Of a stretch of 31,002 nt of DNA, positions 6,009 to 14,647 are shown piece by piece. The notes under the pieces are model-generated. The model made no database searches. It saw nothing but the letters and a program-made list of their open reading frames with translations, and was not told where the DNA came from. Position 1 is the stretch's first letter. Every line of letters begins with the position of its first letter. The position numbers and the translations under genes were made by a program. Source of the DNA: a bacterium (GTDB lineage Bacteria > Bdellovibrionota_G > JALEGL01); assembly GCA_022763185.1 (NCBI GenBank), contig JALEGL010000001.1, positions 1-31,002 on the forward strand, given 5' to 3'.

Positions 6009-8383
6009 ACTTTAAAATCTGCTAAAGATGCAAAGGGGTTGTGTGTGGCTTTGGCTTGGCCATTTTGTTTTGGTTTTGCTGGAGACCCCCCGGAGCGTTG
6101 TCCAGGATTGTATTTTCTTGGCCCTTTATGTCTACCAGGTGAACTGTTTGCTGCTGATTGCTTGTGACTTTGCTGATGATCTCCCTGCTCAGACAAGCGC
6201 ATGCTCAAGGCAATTTGTTTTTTATCTAAATTGACTTCCATCACTTTGACCGTGACATGGTCACCCGGACTCACCACATCTCTGGGATCTTTAACAAAAT
6301 CATGCGACATTTGTGAAATATGCACCAAGCCATCTTGATGCACACCAATATCGACAAAGGCACCAAAATTGGTGACATTGGTGACAATTCCTGGACAGAT
6401 CATGTCGGCAACCAAATCTTTGACTTCACTGATATCATCTCGGTAAGAAAATGCGGCAAAGCTCTCACGCGGATCACGGCCTGGTTTTTCCAGCTCCTTA
6501 AGCACGTCTTCATAAGTATATTCACCCATGAGCTCTTTTAAGTTTTTGCCGTGTTCACTGGCGCGCAAGGCTTTTACGCCAGCAGGGCCCATTAAACTTT
6601 TTAAGGTCTGACCCATTTTTTCTGCCACTTCTGTTAAAACAGCATAGCGCTCGGGATGAACCCCTGTATTATCTAGTGGGTGCTTGGCTTGCGGAATCCG
6701 TAAAAATCCAGCGGCCTGCTCTAAAGTTTTTTCTGTGAAGCGTGAAACCTTGAGCAAATCTTGCTTGGAGGTAAATAGACCGTTTTTCTCTCTATGTTCA
6801 ACAATGGTTTTTGCGAGTCCTGGCCCAATGCCGGCTACACGCGACAGCAGATGGTAGGATGCTGTATTCAAATCCACACCCACGGAGTTCACACAAACGT
6901 CCACCACCAAGTCCAAGCGTTTTTTTAGGGCTATTTGTGAGACGTCATGCTGGTATTGCCCCACCCCAATGCTTTTTGGCTCAATTTTAACCAACTCCGC
7001 CAAAGGGTCTTGTAAGCGACGGGCTATGGATATAGCACCACGCACGGTGACATCCAGCTTGGGAAACTCTTCTCTGGCCGTTTCACTGGCACTGTAAATA
7101 CTGGCCCCAGACTCATTGACCATGGTCACATCCACTTTAACACCGGCATCTTTTAAAGTTTTGCGAACAAAACTCTCCGTTTCTCTACCGGCGGTGCCAT
7201 TTCCCACAGCAATGGCTTTGATGTCATAGGCAGCAATAACTGCCAACAAGCCTTTGGCCGCTGCTTGTTTATTGGCTTCTGTATTAAGATGCATAACTGC
7301 ATCAGACACGTATTTACCGGCAGCATCAATCACTGCCAATTTGCATCCCGTTCTTATCCCAGGGTCTACTCCCAGAACTGCTTTAGAACCAAATGGCGCA
7401 GCCAACAATAACTTCTTCACATTTTCTGCAAACACTGTGATGGCTGCCAAGTCCGCCGATTCACGCAGGGTTTTATGCACTTCATTTTCTATACTTGATA
7501 AAACATAGACCTTTAAGGCCATGCGCGCTGCTCTGTGCAATAAATCTTTGCCCAAAAAGCCGTCCTTTGTACAGGCTTCTTGTTGATAGAGCTCCAACAA
7601 GACCTCTTCCATGCTTTGCGCACTGTCTGGCGCAAACTCAAACTGAATGGCCAATTCTTGCTCCATCCAACCCCTGCGTATGGCCAAATAACGGTGGGAG
7701 TTGTTGGCTTCCATGAGCCTTTGTACAGACTCGGCAAATTCAAAATAAGGTTCAAATTTGCTATGCGGCTTGGCATTTTTGCCTTTTTCACTATGCAAAA
7801 AGGCTTTATCAAAAACAATGTTTCTTACTTTTTGCTTCAGATCTGCATTTTCACTCAACCGTTCAATCAAAATATCTTGAGCACCTTTGATGGCGTCTTC
7901 GGCAGTGTTGATTTTTTTATCGGCATTGATGTAAGCCAAGGCCACTTTATCCGGTGTCTCACCCTCTTTTGCTTCACAGTTTCCGTGCCCACAGTCCCAC
8001 AACCAATTGGCAAAAGGCTCTAAGCCCGCTTCTTTGGCCAAAGTGGCTTTGGTTTTTTTCTTTTGTTTGTAAGGTAAATACAAATCTTCCAAAACCGACA
8101 GTTCAAAACTGCTTTCAATTTTCTTTTTTAAGGCGTCTGTTAGTTTATCTTGTTTTTTAATCTCGTCTAATATGTAGGCCTGACGTTTAAGTACAGTTTC
8201 ATAATTTTCTTTGGCATCCAAAACGGCTTGAATGGCCACTTCATCCAGCCCCCCTGTTTTTTCTTTACGATAACGGGCAATAAATGGCAGCGTTGCCCCT
8301 TCTGCACTCAATTCCAATACGGCATTGGCGGCTTTAAAACTAATTCCAGGGCATGCTTGCTTGATCCATATTTCAAAATTCAT
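5999..8383 (-). CDS. tex: RNA-binding transcriptional accessory protein Tex
   Basis: Tex is a nucleic-acid-binding protein related to eukaryotic Spt6. The 794 aa show the full domain order: helical N-terminal region (about 1-320), YqgF-like RNase H-fold domain starting at GVDPGIRTG (338-346), helix-hairpin-helix region (VAGIGPGLAKTIVEHR, 516-531), S1 domain (about 660-730, NVTNFGAFVDIGVHQDGLVH) and a basic, low-complexity tail (735-794). Length is normal. The ATG lacks a Shine-Dalgarno, but TTGCCA-16-TAATAT lies just upstream with the -10 ending 8 nt from the ATG, so the mRNA may be nearly leaderless. It is convergent with the lipoprotein gene. Confidence 0.97.
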   Translation of the reverse strand: MNFEIWIKQACPGISFKAANAVLELSAEGATLPFIARYRKEKTGGLDEVAIQAVLDAKENYETVLKRQAYILDEIKKQDKLTDALKKKIESSFELSVLEDLYLPYKQKKKTKATLAKEAGLEPFANWLWDCGHGNCEAKEGETPDKVALAYINADKKINTAEDAIKGAQDILIERLSENADLKQKVRNIVFDKAFLHSEKGKNAKPHSKFEPYFEFAESVQRLMEANNSHRYLAIRRGWMEQELAIQFEFAPDSAQSMEEVLLELYQQEACTKDGFLGKDLLHRAARMALKVYVLSSIENEVHKTLRESADLAAITVFAENVKKLLLAAPFGSKAVLGVDPGIRTGCKLAVIDAAGKYVSDAVMHLNTEANKQAAAKGLLAVIAAYDIKAIAVGNGTAGRETESFVRKTLKDAGVKVDVTMVNESGASIYSASETAREEFPKLDVTVRGAISIARRLQDPLAELVKIEPKSIGVGQYQHDVSQIALKKRLDLVVDVCVNSVGVDLNTASYHLLSRVAGIGPGLAKTIVEHREKNGLFTSKQDLLKVSRFTEKTLEQAAGFLRIPQAKHPLDNTGVHPERYAVLTEVAEKMGQTLKSLMGPAGVKALRASEHGKNLKELMGEYTYEDVLKELEKPGRDPRESFAAFSYRDDISEVKDLVADMICPGIVTNVTNFGAFVDIGVHQDGLVHISQMSHDFVKDPRDVVSPGDHVTVKVMEVNLDKKQIALSMRLSEQGDHQQSHKQSAANSSPGRHKGPRKYNPGQRSGGSPAKPKQNGQAKATHNPFASLADFKVKK

Positions 8384-8391
8384 GAGAAGGC

Positions 8392-8419
8392 ATATTAAAG
8401 ATCAAGACCAATTTGGCAA
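8392..8419 (-). promoter_or_regulatory. Predicted sigma70-type promoter of tex
   Basis: On the minus strand TTGCCA is separated by 16 nt from TAATAT, whose last base is 8 nt before the tex ATG. The expected transcription start is about 2 nt before the ATG. Confidence 0.4.
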
Positions 8420-8577
8420 GACTATACCGTAAAAAAGATAATATTTTATGTTTACTCGTTACAAAAGATGATTTTTATAGACTATGTTTATGACTTGATA
8501 ATTTTTATTAATTTTCTTTTTATGATGTTTACAGCTACTTAACTAGTCATTATTCAACTTATTTCAATGGGGATATC

Positions 8578-9048
8578 ATGAGAAATTTATATCTAGGACT
8601 TTTAACAGTTTTGTCAGCTTTTGTTTTTACCAGTGATGCTTATGCTCAGGGAGCCATTCATGGCGTTGCATCTTACGCCCAACACAAGCACAGCTATCTT
8701 ATTGATAAAAACATGGATTACAGCAAAGACGATCAACTGCGCCTACAAGCCAATTTCTCACGTTTTTTGGGTGACTGGACCATCAGCGTTGTGTTTAGCC
8801 AGGACAGCCGTAACCAAACCTTGAACATAACCATTAATGATTTTGAAAAAGTTCCTGGTCAAGACCATGTATGGCAAAATGCCCAAGAAATTTGGTTGTA
8901 TGGCCAAACCTTTCGTTTAAGAGCTGTGGTTGATCAAAACAATCGTTATTTAACCCTTTACATTGAAGACCCTGAAATGGATAGCCGACAAAATGAGCCT
9001 GAAATTCTAGGCTATCATACTGTGATGCAGGCTAGCGCTCACTACTAA
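8578..9048 (+). CDS. Secreted protein of unknown function
   Basis: The 156-aa product has a typical Sec signal peptide, with cleavage expected after DAYA (about residue 23). The mature part is about 130 aa, contains no cysteine, and has alternating beta-strand patterns (WTISVVF, TLNITIND, YLTLYIED). That suggests a small beta-sandwich or calycin-like fold, an inference from pattern. A GGGGATATC ribosome site precedes the ATG. It stands alone, convergent with the TPM-gene run. I do not recognise a family. It resembles the other exported proteins of this window only in having A-x-A followed by Q at the cleavage site. Confidence 0.85.
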   Translation: MRNLYLGLLTVLSAFVFTSDAYAQGAIHGVASYAQHKHSYLIDKNMDYSKDDQLRLQANFSRFLGDWTISVVFSQDSRNQTLNITINDFEKVPGQDHVWQNAQEIWLYGQTFRLRAVVDQNNRYLTLYIEDPEMDSRQNEPEILGYHTVMQASAHY

Positions 9049-9078
9049 ACAATTAAACACACTGAAGAACAAGCCGCT

Positions 9079-9741
9079 CTACTGGTTTTTAATGACCACT
9101 TTGTTGTTTAAGGCATTGCTGTGGGGTTTTTCACCTAGAGGGAAGTTTTCGGCCAAAGCTATACTCAACCCATTTATACTTTGACACAGCGCCTTTTGTA
9201 GCTTTTTATGTTTCAATAAGGGCAATGCTTCAGCAAGCACTTGCTCAAACAAGACTTGCTTAATTTTGATTTGAACATCTTGATTGCATAACAAAACTAT
9301 CTGGCGTTCCATCAACGATACATAAATTAAAATGCTTGGATGCTGGTCAATACCATGCTCAAAATACGCCAAGCGCGCAGCTTGTTCAACGGAATACGCT
9401 TGATCATTTTTTGCAGTAAGCCTGCGTGCTAAGCCTATATTTTCACTTAAACTGTAGGCCAAGATTATAAGAATGGTCATCAGCAAGGCATGCATGCCAC
9501 CAGTCCATACGCCAATGTTGGGCAAGGGAATAAAAAAAACTGCTCCCAAGTAAAGACTTAAAAACACTAAACTTAACAGGGGGAAGACATGGCCTAAGGT
9601 GCTTGAACTTTTGACCACAACCGGAAAAAAATCAAGCGCACATTTTTTTTCTGCATCCATAACAGCCTGCTCAATGGCTTGAGAGAAATTATCTTTAACC
9701 CAGCCTTGAATCCACAGGGGCTGTTGTTCATTTTTTTGCAT
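9079..9741 (-). CDS. TPM-domain-related membrane protein
   Basis: The 220-aa protein has two adjacent membrane segments (about 52-71 and 80-97) between cytosolic or periplasmic flanks. Its C-terminal part (RLAYFEHGIDQHPSILIYVSL, about 122-143) resembles the TPM (Psb32/MOLO-1) fold seen in the gene immediately upstream. Paired TPM proteins following lemA are a recurrent arrangement, and the second often has this shape. It lies 12 bp downstream of the first TPM gene with AAGGAG 8 nt before its ATG, so it belongs to the lemA operon. Function of the set is unknown; envelope stress or membrane-protein quality control has been suggested for related proteins. Confidence 0.82.
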   Translation of the reverse strand: MQKNEQQPLWIQGWVKDNFSQAIEQAVMDAEKKCALDFFPVVVKSSSTLGHVFPLLSLVFLSLYLGAVFFIPLPNIGVWTGGMHALLMTILIILAYSLSENIGLARRLTAKNDQAYSVEQAARLAYFEHGIDQHPSILIYVSLMERQIVLLCNQDVQIKIKQVLFEQVLAEALPLLKHKKLQKALCQSINGLSIALAENFPLGEKPHSNALNNKVVIKNQ

Positions 9742-9753
9742 AACCTATACTCC

Positions 9754-10509
9754 TTACCATGAGCCTGAGCTTCCACCGCCAGAAAAGCCACCACCGCCGC
9801 CGCTAAAGCCGCCAGACCCGCTTCCAAAACCGCCGCCGCCAAAGAAATCATCAAAGCGGTTAAAGTGCCTACCTCTGCGCATGTACGCAGAGCCTTGCTG
9901 ACGGTATTGGGCTCGAGCCATATAAATCTTTAAAGCAATCATAAAAATAAAAAACAACATAAACGGCCAAGGAGCAGACTGTTGATGCTTATTTTTATTT
10001 AAAACTTTGAATTGATCAGTCTTGGCAAGAATAATCTTTTTTTCTTTTGGACTTAGGGCCAAGTTACAGAGTTGTAGCACCCCCTGCATGACCCCCTTGT
10101 AAAATAAACCTTGTTTAAAATTGGGGACAATATGTTTATCAATGATGCGTTTGCTGTAAGCATCTGGAATATCACCCTCTAAACCTTGCCCTACTTCAAT
10201 CCTGACTCGCCGTTCATCTTTAGCCACCAAAATCAACAAACCTTTGTCAGTCTTTTTTTGCCCCAACTGCCACTGGTCTACAACTCGGATGGAAGCTTGC
10301 TCAATGCTTTCTCCCAACAAAGATTGCACTGTTAATACGGCCAGCTGGACGCTGGTTTTTTGATCCAAGGCATACAAGAAGTTTTCCAGCTCATCTTTTT
10401 GTCTGGGATTAAACAAGCCGGCCTGATCAATCACTGGCCCAGTTAACCTTGGAATATCAATGCCTACTGCAAAAGCTGGCATGGCCAACATAAGAGCAAG
10501 CAAATACAA
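9754..10509 (-). CDS. TPM domain (YgcG-type) protein with glycine-rich tail
   Basis: The TPM domain spans about 20-150 (GPVIDQAGLFN, QLAVLTVQSL, GLLILVAKDERRVRIEVGQGLEG). A membrane segment follows (about 181-199), then an arginine-rich stretch and a C-terminal Gly/Ser/Phe-rich tail (223-251), typical of YgcG-like proteins. The only standard start is TTG at 10509, which gives a signal sequence with no basic n-region and a poor ribosome site. An in-frame ATT at 10533, 9 nt after a GGAG, would add TLGQSFK before the hydrophobic stretch, a better signal peptide. The true start may therefore be 10533. It is downstream of lemA, probably co-transcribed. Confidence 0.9.
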   Translation of the reverse strand: MYLLALMLAMPAFAVGIDIPRLTGPVIDQAGLFNPRQKDELENFLYALDQKTSVQLAVLTVQSLLGESIEQASIRVVDQWQLGQKKTDKGLLILVAKDERRVRIEVGQGLEGDIPDAYSKRIIDKHIVPNFKQGLFYKGVMQGVLQLCNLALSPKEKKIILAKTDQFKVLNKNKHQQSAPWPFMLFFIFMIALKIYMARAQYRQQGSAYMRRGRHFNRFDDFFGGGGFGSGSGGFSGGGGGFSGGGSSGSW

Positions 10510-10536
10510 CTTAAAGCTTTGACCTAACGTAATGAT

Positions 10537-11133
10537 TTAAAACTCCACTTTTGGGGCTGTTTCAAGTTGCTCTTGCGTTTTTGTAGCGCTGGTCCACTGT
10601 TCCATCTTACTGTGCTTATAAATCAAACTGTTGGTCCAGCTGCTGGGCGGCACGGTAATTTGATTGTTAAACTGTTTGATGGCTTCAATATGTCGGTTAC
10701 GGGCAACTGTAATTCTGTTTTCTGTTCCTTCTAGCTGAGCTTGTAAGTCTCTAAAATTTTGATCGGCTTTAAGGTTGGGGTATTGCTCAGCAACAAGCAA
10801 TAAGCGGCCTAGAGCTTGACTTAAACCGCCTTGAGCATTGGCAAAAGATTCTAACTGCTGAGGTGTTGCTTGACTGGGATCTATGTTCATGCTGGTGGCT
10901 TTGGCACGCGCATTGACAACCGCTTCCAGCGTTTCTTGTTCATGCTCAGCGTAAGCTTTCACTGTTTTAACCAAATTGGGAATCAAGTCAGCCCGGCGTT
11001 GATATTGATTGGTGATTTCTGACAGGGTGGCTTCCACTTCATTTTTGGCCATAGGGATGGATTGCAAACCACAAGAAGACAAAACACTTGCCGCAACTAT
11101 AAAACTTAAAAGAAAGGTCGTTTTTTTCATCAT
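10537..11133 (-). CDS. lemA: LemA family lipoprotein
   Basis: LemA proteins are coiled-coil, membrane-associated proteins of unclear function. This 198-aa copy has a lipobox LSSC (C21) after a hydrophobic signal. The family core follows: YQRRADLIPNLVKTVKAYAEHE (residues about 44-65), then LGRLLLVAEQYPNLKADQNF and the long ENRITVARNRHIEAIKQFN helix. Length matches the family. The usual LemA C-terminal F-containing motif is degraded here to a polar QLETAPKVEF end. It begins the lemA-TPM-TPM run, transcribed toward lower coordinates. A second ATG directly follows the first. Only a weak AAGA-type ribosome site is visible. Confidence 0.96.
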   Translation of the reverse strand: MMKKTTFLLSFIVAASVLSSCGLQSIPMAKNEVEATLSEITNQYQRRADLIPNLVKTVKAYAEHEQETLEAVVNARAKATSMNIDPSQATPQQLESFANAQGGLSQALGRLLLVAEQYPNLKADQNFRDLQAQLEGTENRITVARNRHIEAIKQFNNQITVPPSSWTNSLIYKHSKMEQWTSATKTQEQLETAPKVEF

Positions 11134-11174
11134 GTCTTATGTATAGACACAGGTACCAAGTTATGCAAGTTTTC

Positions 11175-11196
11175 GGGGACACACAAGGGTGTCCCT
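11175..11196. repeat. GGGGACAC hairpin, REP-like
   Basis: GGGACAC (11176-11182) pairs with GTGTCCC (11189-11195) around a 6-nt loop. It lies between the pseC-like gene and lemA. The GGGGACA start is shared with the longer hairpins flanking the RAYT at 16.6-17.4 kb, suggesting a related repeat, though the rest of the arm differs. Confidence 0.5.
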
Positions 11197-11198
11197 AT

Positions 11199-12362
11199 TT
11201 ATAACAATTCTTTTAAGGCTGTGATGACGCGTTCTTGATCTTCTTCTGTTAATCCGGGATGCAAAGGTATCGATAAAGTCCGTTCAAAAAAACGCTCGGC
11301 CCCAGGAAACTTATTGCGTTGATCACCATAGAGCTTCACAAAATACGGCTGTCTGTAAACTGGAATATTATGCACTTGGCTGCCCAAACCCTTCTCTTTA
11401 AGGGCAAGCATAAACTCATTTTTATCTAAGTTGCGAGACTTAAAATCAACTTGAATCATATACAGCAACCAGGCGTGATCTTTTTCATTTTCTTCCTTAG
11501 GCAAGTTGCAGTCAAGACGCTGTAAATGCTCATGATAAGATTGAGCAATGCACTTTCTTTTTTCTAAAAACTCAGGCAGTTTTTTCATCTGACTGATACC
11601 CAAAGCCGCATGCACTTCTGACATTCTATAATTAAAGCCCAAAGCATGCATTTCATGATGCCATAGCTTGCCTTTCTGATCTTCTATGGTCTGAATGCTT
11701 TTATCTATCCCGTGGCTGCGATATAAATTGCATTGTTCCAACAAACTTGGGTCAGAACATACCACCGCACCGCCTTCAGCCGTGGTGATATGTTTTAAAG
11801 GATGAAAACTTAAGGTGACCAAATGCTCTGGATGCGAAGCCCCTACATACTTACCTTTATACTTGGCTCCCAATGCATGCGACGCATCTTCAATGACTTT
11901 TGCATCGTAATGCCTGGCCAAAGCACTGATTTCATCCAAATCACAGGCTAGCCCTGCAAAATGAACCGGCATGATAATTTTTTTCTTAGCTTTACTTTGC
12001 TCTAAGGCCTGCTCCAGTGCAGAAACAGTCATATTGCCCGTATGGGGGTCAACATCCACAAACTCAATTTTTGCACCGAGGTGCAATGCTGCATTTTGAC
12101 TGGAAACAAAAGTAATGGGTGAAGAAAACAAGACGCTGTCTTGGTCACAATCAAACACCTTGCAAGCAATATGCAAAGCTGCACTGCCACTGGACATTGC
12201 ACTAACATGCGGCGCATTTAAAAAACGAACCAAGCTTTGTTCAAATTGCTTTACTTGCGGACCTTGAGTTAAAAAATCGTCTTGAAGCATTTGACTGACA
12301 TAAGCCACATCATCCTCAGTCACGCTTTGACTACCCACTGCAATAAATTTTTTATGCTTCAT
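11199..12362 (-). CDS. DegT/DnrJ/EryC1 aminotransferase, PseC-like
   Basis: This is a PLP-dependent sugar aminotransferase of 387 aa. K190 in FHPLKHITTAEGGAV is the Schiff-base lysine, and IEDASHALGAKYKGK and LGFNYRMSEVHAALG are family motifs. The pattern resembles PseC, the UDP-4-keto-6-deoxy-AltNAc transaminase of pseudaminic acid synthesis: N-terminal DDFLTQGPQVKQFE, then HFAG and RSHGI. Other DegT enzymes share much of this. No pseB, pseH or pseI is present in the window, so the substrate is uncertain. No Shine-Dalgarno precedes the ATG; TATACT ends 10 nt upstream. It is divergent from rnr. Confidence 0.92.
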   Translation of the reverse strand: MKHKKFIAVGSQSVTEDDVAYVSQMLQDDFLTQGPQVKQFEQSLVRFLNAPHVSAMSSGSAALHIACKVFDCDQDSVLFSSPITFVSSQNAALHLGAKIEFVDVDPHTGNMTVSALEQALEQSKAKKKIIMPVHFAGLACDLDEISALARHYDAKVIEDASHALGAKYKGKYVGASHPEHLVTLSFHPLKHITTAEGGAVVCSDPSLLEQCNLYRSHGIDKSIQTIEDQKGKLWHHEMHALGFNYRMSEVHAALGISQMKKLPEFLEKRKCIAQSYHEHLQRLDCNLPKEENEKDHAWLLYMIQVDFKSRNLDKNEFMLALKEKGLGSQVHNIPVYRQPYFVKLYGDQRNKFPGAERFFERTLSIPLHPGLTEEDQERVITALKELL

Positions 12363-12372
12363 TGATAATTTT

Positions 12373-12378
12373 AGTATA
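12373..12378 (-). promoter_or_regulatory. -10 box of the pseC-like gene
   Basis: TATACT on the minus strand ends 10 nt before the ATG, predicting a 5' UTR of about 4 nt. No clear -35 box is found. Confidence 0.35.
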
Positions 12379-12512
12379 ACAAAAAAATCATTGATCCCTA
12401 ATCTTATTCTGTAACAAAAAACACCAAAAGCTCTGGCCTAGCTTTTGACTAATTTTTAAATGAAACATCTTTTAATACAACATCTTTTTAAAGTTTCAAT
12501 GTCTGTCAATGC

Positions 12513-12521
12513 TGCTATACT
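12513..12521 (+). promoter_or_regulatory. Extended -10 promoter of rnr
   Basis: TGcTATACT is an extended -10 box. Transcription would begin near 12528, so the rnr start codon must be downstream; this excludes ATGs at about 12499 and 12508. Confidence 0.5.
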
Positions 12522-12559
12522 AAAAATAGAGATTATCAACTTTAAACAAAGGTTCTTGT

Positions 12560-14593
12560 ATTCCGCCACTGAATAAAAAAAACTTTCTCGCTTATTTCCA
12601 AGACCCTGAATATCGGCCACAAACCTACAGCCAAATTTGCAGGTCATGGAATGCGCGTGGAAGCTTGCGTAAAAAAATTAAGGCTTTGCTTTTTCAATTT
12701 GAACGTGAAGGTTACCTTACTGTCAGTAAGCGTGATACCTACATTGCAGCAAAAAATCCCGAGTCGGCCAAAGCCAAAACCAGCAAAAAAAACAAACGTA
12801 CTCATAAAAAACATCCTCTGGATAAACCCATAGGTAAACATATGGCGCATGCCAATATCAAGCCCCTTGAAGATCAACTTATTGGGAGCTTAAGCAGCCA
12901 ACGTAACAATTCCCTTATTTTTTTCCCTCTAAAAAAACGCCAAGCCATACGCTTACATCTTGCACAAAGGGTTGAGGTCCCTAAAAAAATTAACCGAGAT
13001 GATATTTATCATGTTGATATTGAAAAAAAAGTGGTCAAAGGCCGGCCTTTTTTTATTGCCCAAAATATAAGCCTTTTGGGTTCTATTCACGACCCAGCCA
13101 CTGACCATAAAATCATCATTGCAGAAAACAAACTCAGCCCTACATTTTCAAAAAAAATTCACAGTGAATTAAATGCTTTAGACCAGAGAGTTCAAGTTTC
13201 AAAACAACGTAAAGACTTTAGAGATTTAAACTTTGTGACCATTGATGGCGCTGATGCCAAAGACTTTGATGATGCTGTATGTTTTGATGGCAAATACTTA
13301 TACGTAGCTATTGCCGATGTTGCACATTATGTTCATGCTGACTCTGCTTTGGATAAAGAAGCTGCGTTTCGGGGCAACAGTTTTTACTTTCCCAACATGG
13401 TGATTCCCATGTTGCCAGAACTTTTATCCAACACACTCTGTAGCCTACGTCCAAAAGAAGACAAGTACGCTATGGTACTAAAAATAAAATTCAATGTGGA
13501 TAACCGTGTAGATCATTTTGATCTTTATGAAGGCCTCATTCAATCAAAAGAAAGGTTAACTTACGATCAGGTTGATGATTATTTTGAAAACCCAAAAACA
13601 GCCACTTCGTTTGCTCAAGAGACCACCGGAAAAATGCTGACCGAGCTCAAAGTCCTGACTCAACATATGCGCGCCTTACGCTTTGAAGAAGGTTCCATTG
13701 ATTTTGATTTAAAAGATCACGTTATTCATGTTGATAAAAACTATGCCCCAACTCATATTGCAGAAAAAAAACAAACCCTGGCCCGCCAATTGATTGAAGA
13801 GTGCATGCTTTGCAGCAATGTTTGCATGGCTCATCATTTAGAGAAAATCACTCAAGATGTCACACAAGACATGTCGGTTTACCGCGTGCACCCGCAACCA
13901 GAAGCCGTTAAAGTTGACGATTTAATTCATCTTTTACAAACCTACAATTACAAACTATCCAAAGACTTTGGTATTTCTAACCCACATGAATTCAACACCT
14001 TTTTGAGCAGTCTTGATGACTCACCTTTATCAGAAGTCTTCAAGTCCTGGGCCTTGCGTGCAATGTCGCAAGCTTTTTACTCAGTCAATAACAACGGGCA
14101 CTTTGGCCTTGGCTTTAGTCACTATTTACACTTCACCTCACCCATCAGGCGCTATGCTGATTTACTGGTACATAGAATCATTAAAAATCATCTTCACAAA
14201 AAAAACTCTGCCCATATTTTTCCACAAAAATTCAATACCCTTGAGAATGTCTGTGTGCATATTTCCGCTCAAGAACGCGTGGCCCAAAAAGCTGAACGTG
14301 ACATGTATCAAAGAAAATCTGCCCGCTTTTTAAAAGATAAAGTGGGTAAAGTTTTTAAAGCTTATGTTGTGGGCATGAATAGTCGTGGTTTATTTATGAA
14401 GTTTGAAAGCATGCCTATGGAAGGTTTTTTAGCCATCAAAGATTTTAAAAAAGGCTTTTTTGATTTTTTTGAAAAAGAAATGATGTTTCAAAATCGGCGC
14501 AACGGTCACAAAATAAAATTAGGCGATACATATAGAGTCAAGCTGGCTAAAATCAATCTTAAAGGCGCTTTTATTGACTTGATTTTAGCCTAA
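12560..14593 (+). CDS. rnr: Ribonuclease R (RNB family exoribonuclease), probable ATT start
   Basis: RNase R is a processive 3'-to-5' hydrolytic exoribonuclease that degrades structured RNA. The RNB active site TIDGADAKDFDDAV keeps all four aspartates equivalent to E. coli D272, D278, D280 and D281. A C-terminal S1 domain ends the protein. The first standard in-frame start (TTG 12665) would remove half of the N-terminal winged-helix domain. The frame is open upstream and encodes matching residues (NFLAYFQDPEYRPQTYSQIC) back to a stop near 12536. Only ATT 12560 and CTG 12569 are available as starts; ATT has AAAGG 7 nt upstream and gives 677 aa. An 8-A run at 12574-12581 should be checked for a sequencing indel. 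Confidence 0.93.
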   Translation: MPPLNKKNFLAYFQDPEYRPQTYSQICRSWNARGSLRKKIKALLFQFEREGYLTVSKRDTYIAAKNPESAKAKTSKKNKRTHKKHPLDKPIGKHMAHANIKPLEDQLIGSLSSQRNNSLIFFPLKKRQAIRLHLAQRVEVPKKINRDDIYHVDIEKKVVKGRPFFIAQNISLLGSIHDPATDHKIIIAENKLSPTFSKKIHSELNALDQRVQVSKQRKDFRDLNFVTIDGADAKDFDDAVCFDGKYLYVAIADVAHYVHADSALDKEAAFRGNSFYFPNMVIPMLPELLSNTLCSLRPKEDKYAMVLKIKFNVDNRVDHFDLYEGLIQSKERLTYDQVDDYFENPKTATSFAQETTGKMLTELKVLTQHMRALRFEEGSIDFDLKDHVIHVDKNYAPTHIAEKKQTLARQLIEECMLCSNVCMAHHLEKITQDVTQDMSVYRVHPQPEAVKVDDLIHLLQTYNYKLSKDFGISNPHEFNTFLSSLDDSPLSEVFKSWALRAMSQAFYSVNNNGHFGLGFSHYLHFTSPIRRYADLLVHRIIKNHLHKKNSAHIFPQKFNTLENVCVHISAQERVAQKAERDMYQRKSARFLKDKVGKVFKAYVVGMNSRGLFMKFESMPMEGFLAIKDFKKGFFDFFEKEMMFQNRRNGHKIKLGDTYRVKLAKINLKGAFIDLILA

Positions 14594-14612
14594 GCCAAAC
14601 ACAAAACATGCA

Positions 14613-14641
14613 TTGCGTTAACACTTGCTTTTTGCTAAATT
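14613..14641 (+). promoter_or_regulatory. Predicted promoter giving a leaderless mRNA
   Basis: TTGCGT and TAAATT are separated by 17 nt, with TGc making an extended -10. Six bases separate the -10 from the ATG at 14648, so transcription would start at the A of the ATG. No Shine-Dalgarno is present. Confidence 0.5.
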
Positions 14642-14647
14642 TATGAC

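Noticed and set aside
9594-9854. 86-aa minus-strand ORF rich in alanine
   Set aside because: It is another frame of the glycine-rich TPM tail and of the next gene's start.
12456-12877. Two minus-strand ORFs (63 and 77 aa) opposite the start of rnr
   Set aside because: They are antisense to conserved RNase R coding sequence and have no supporting features.
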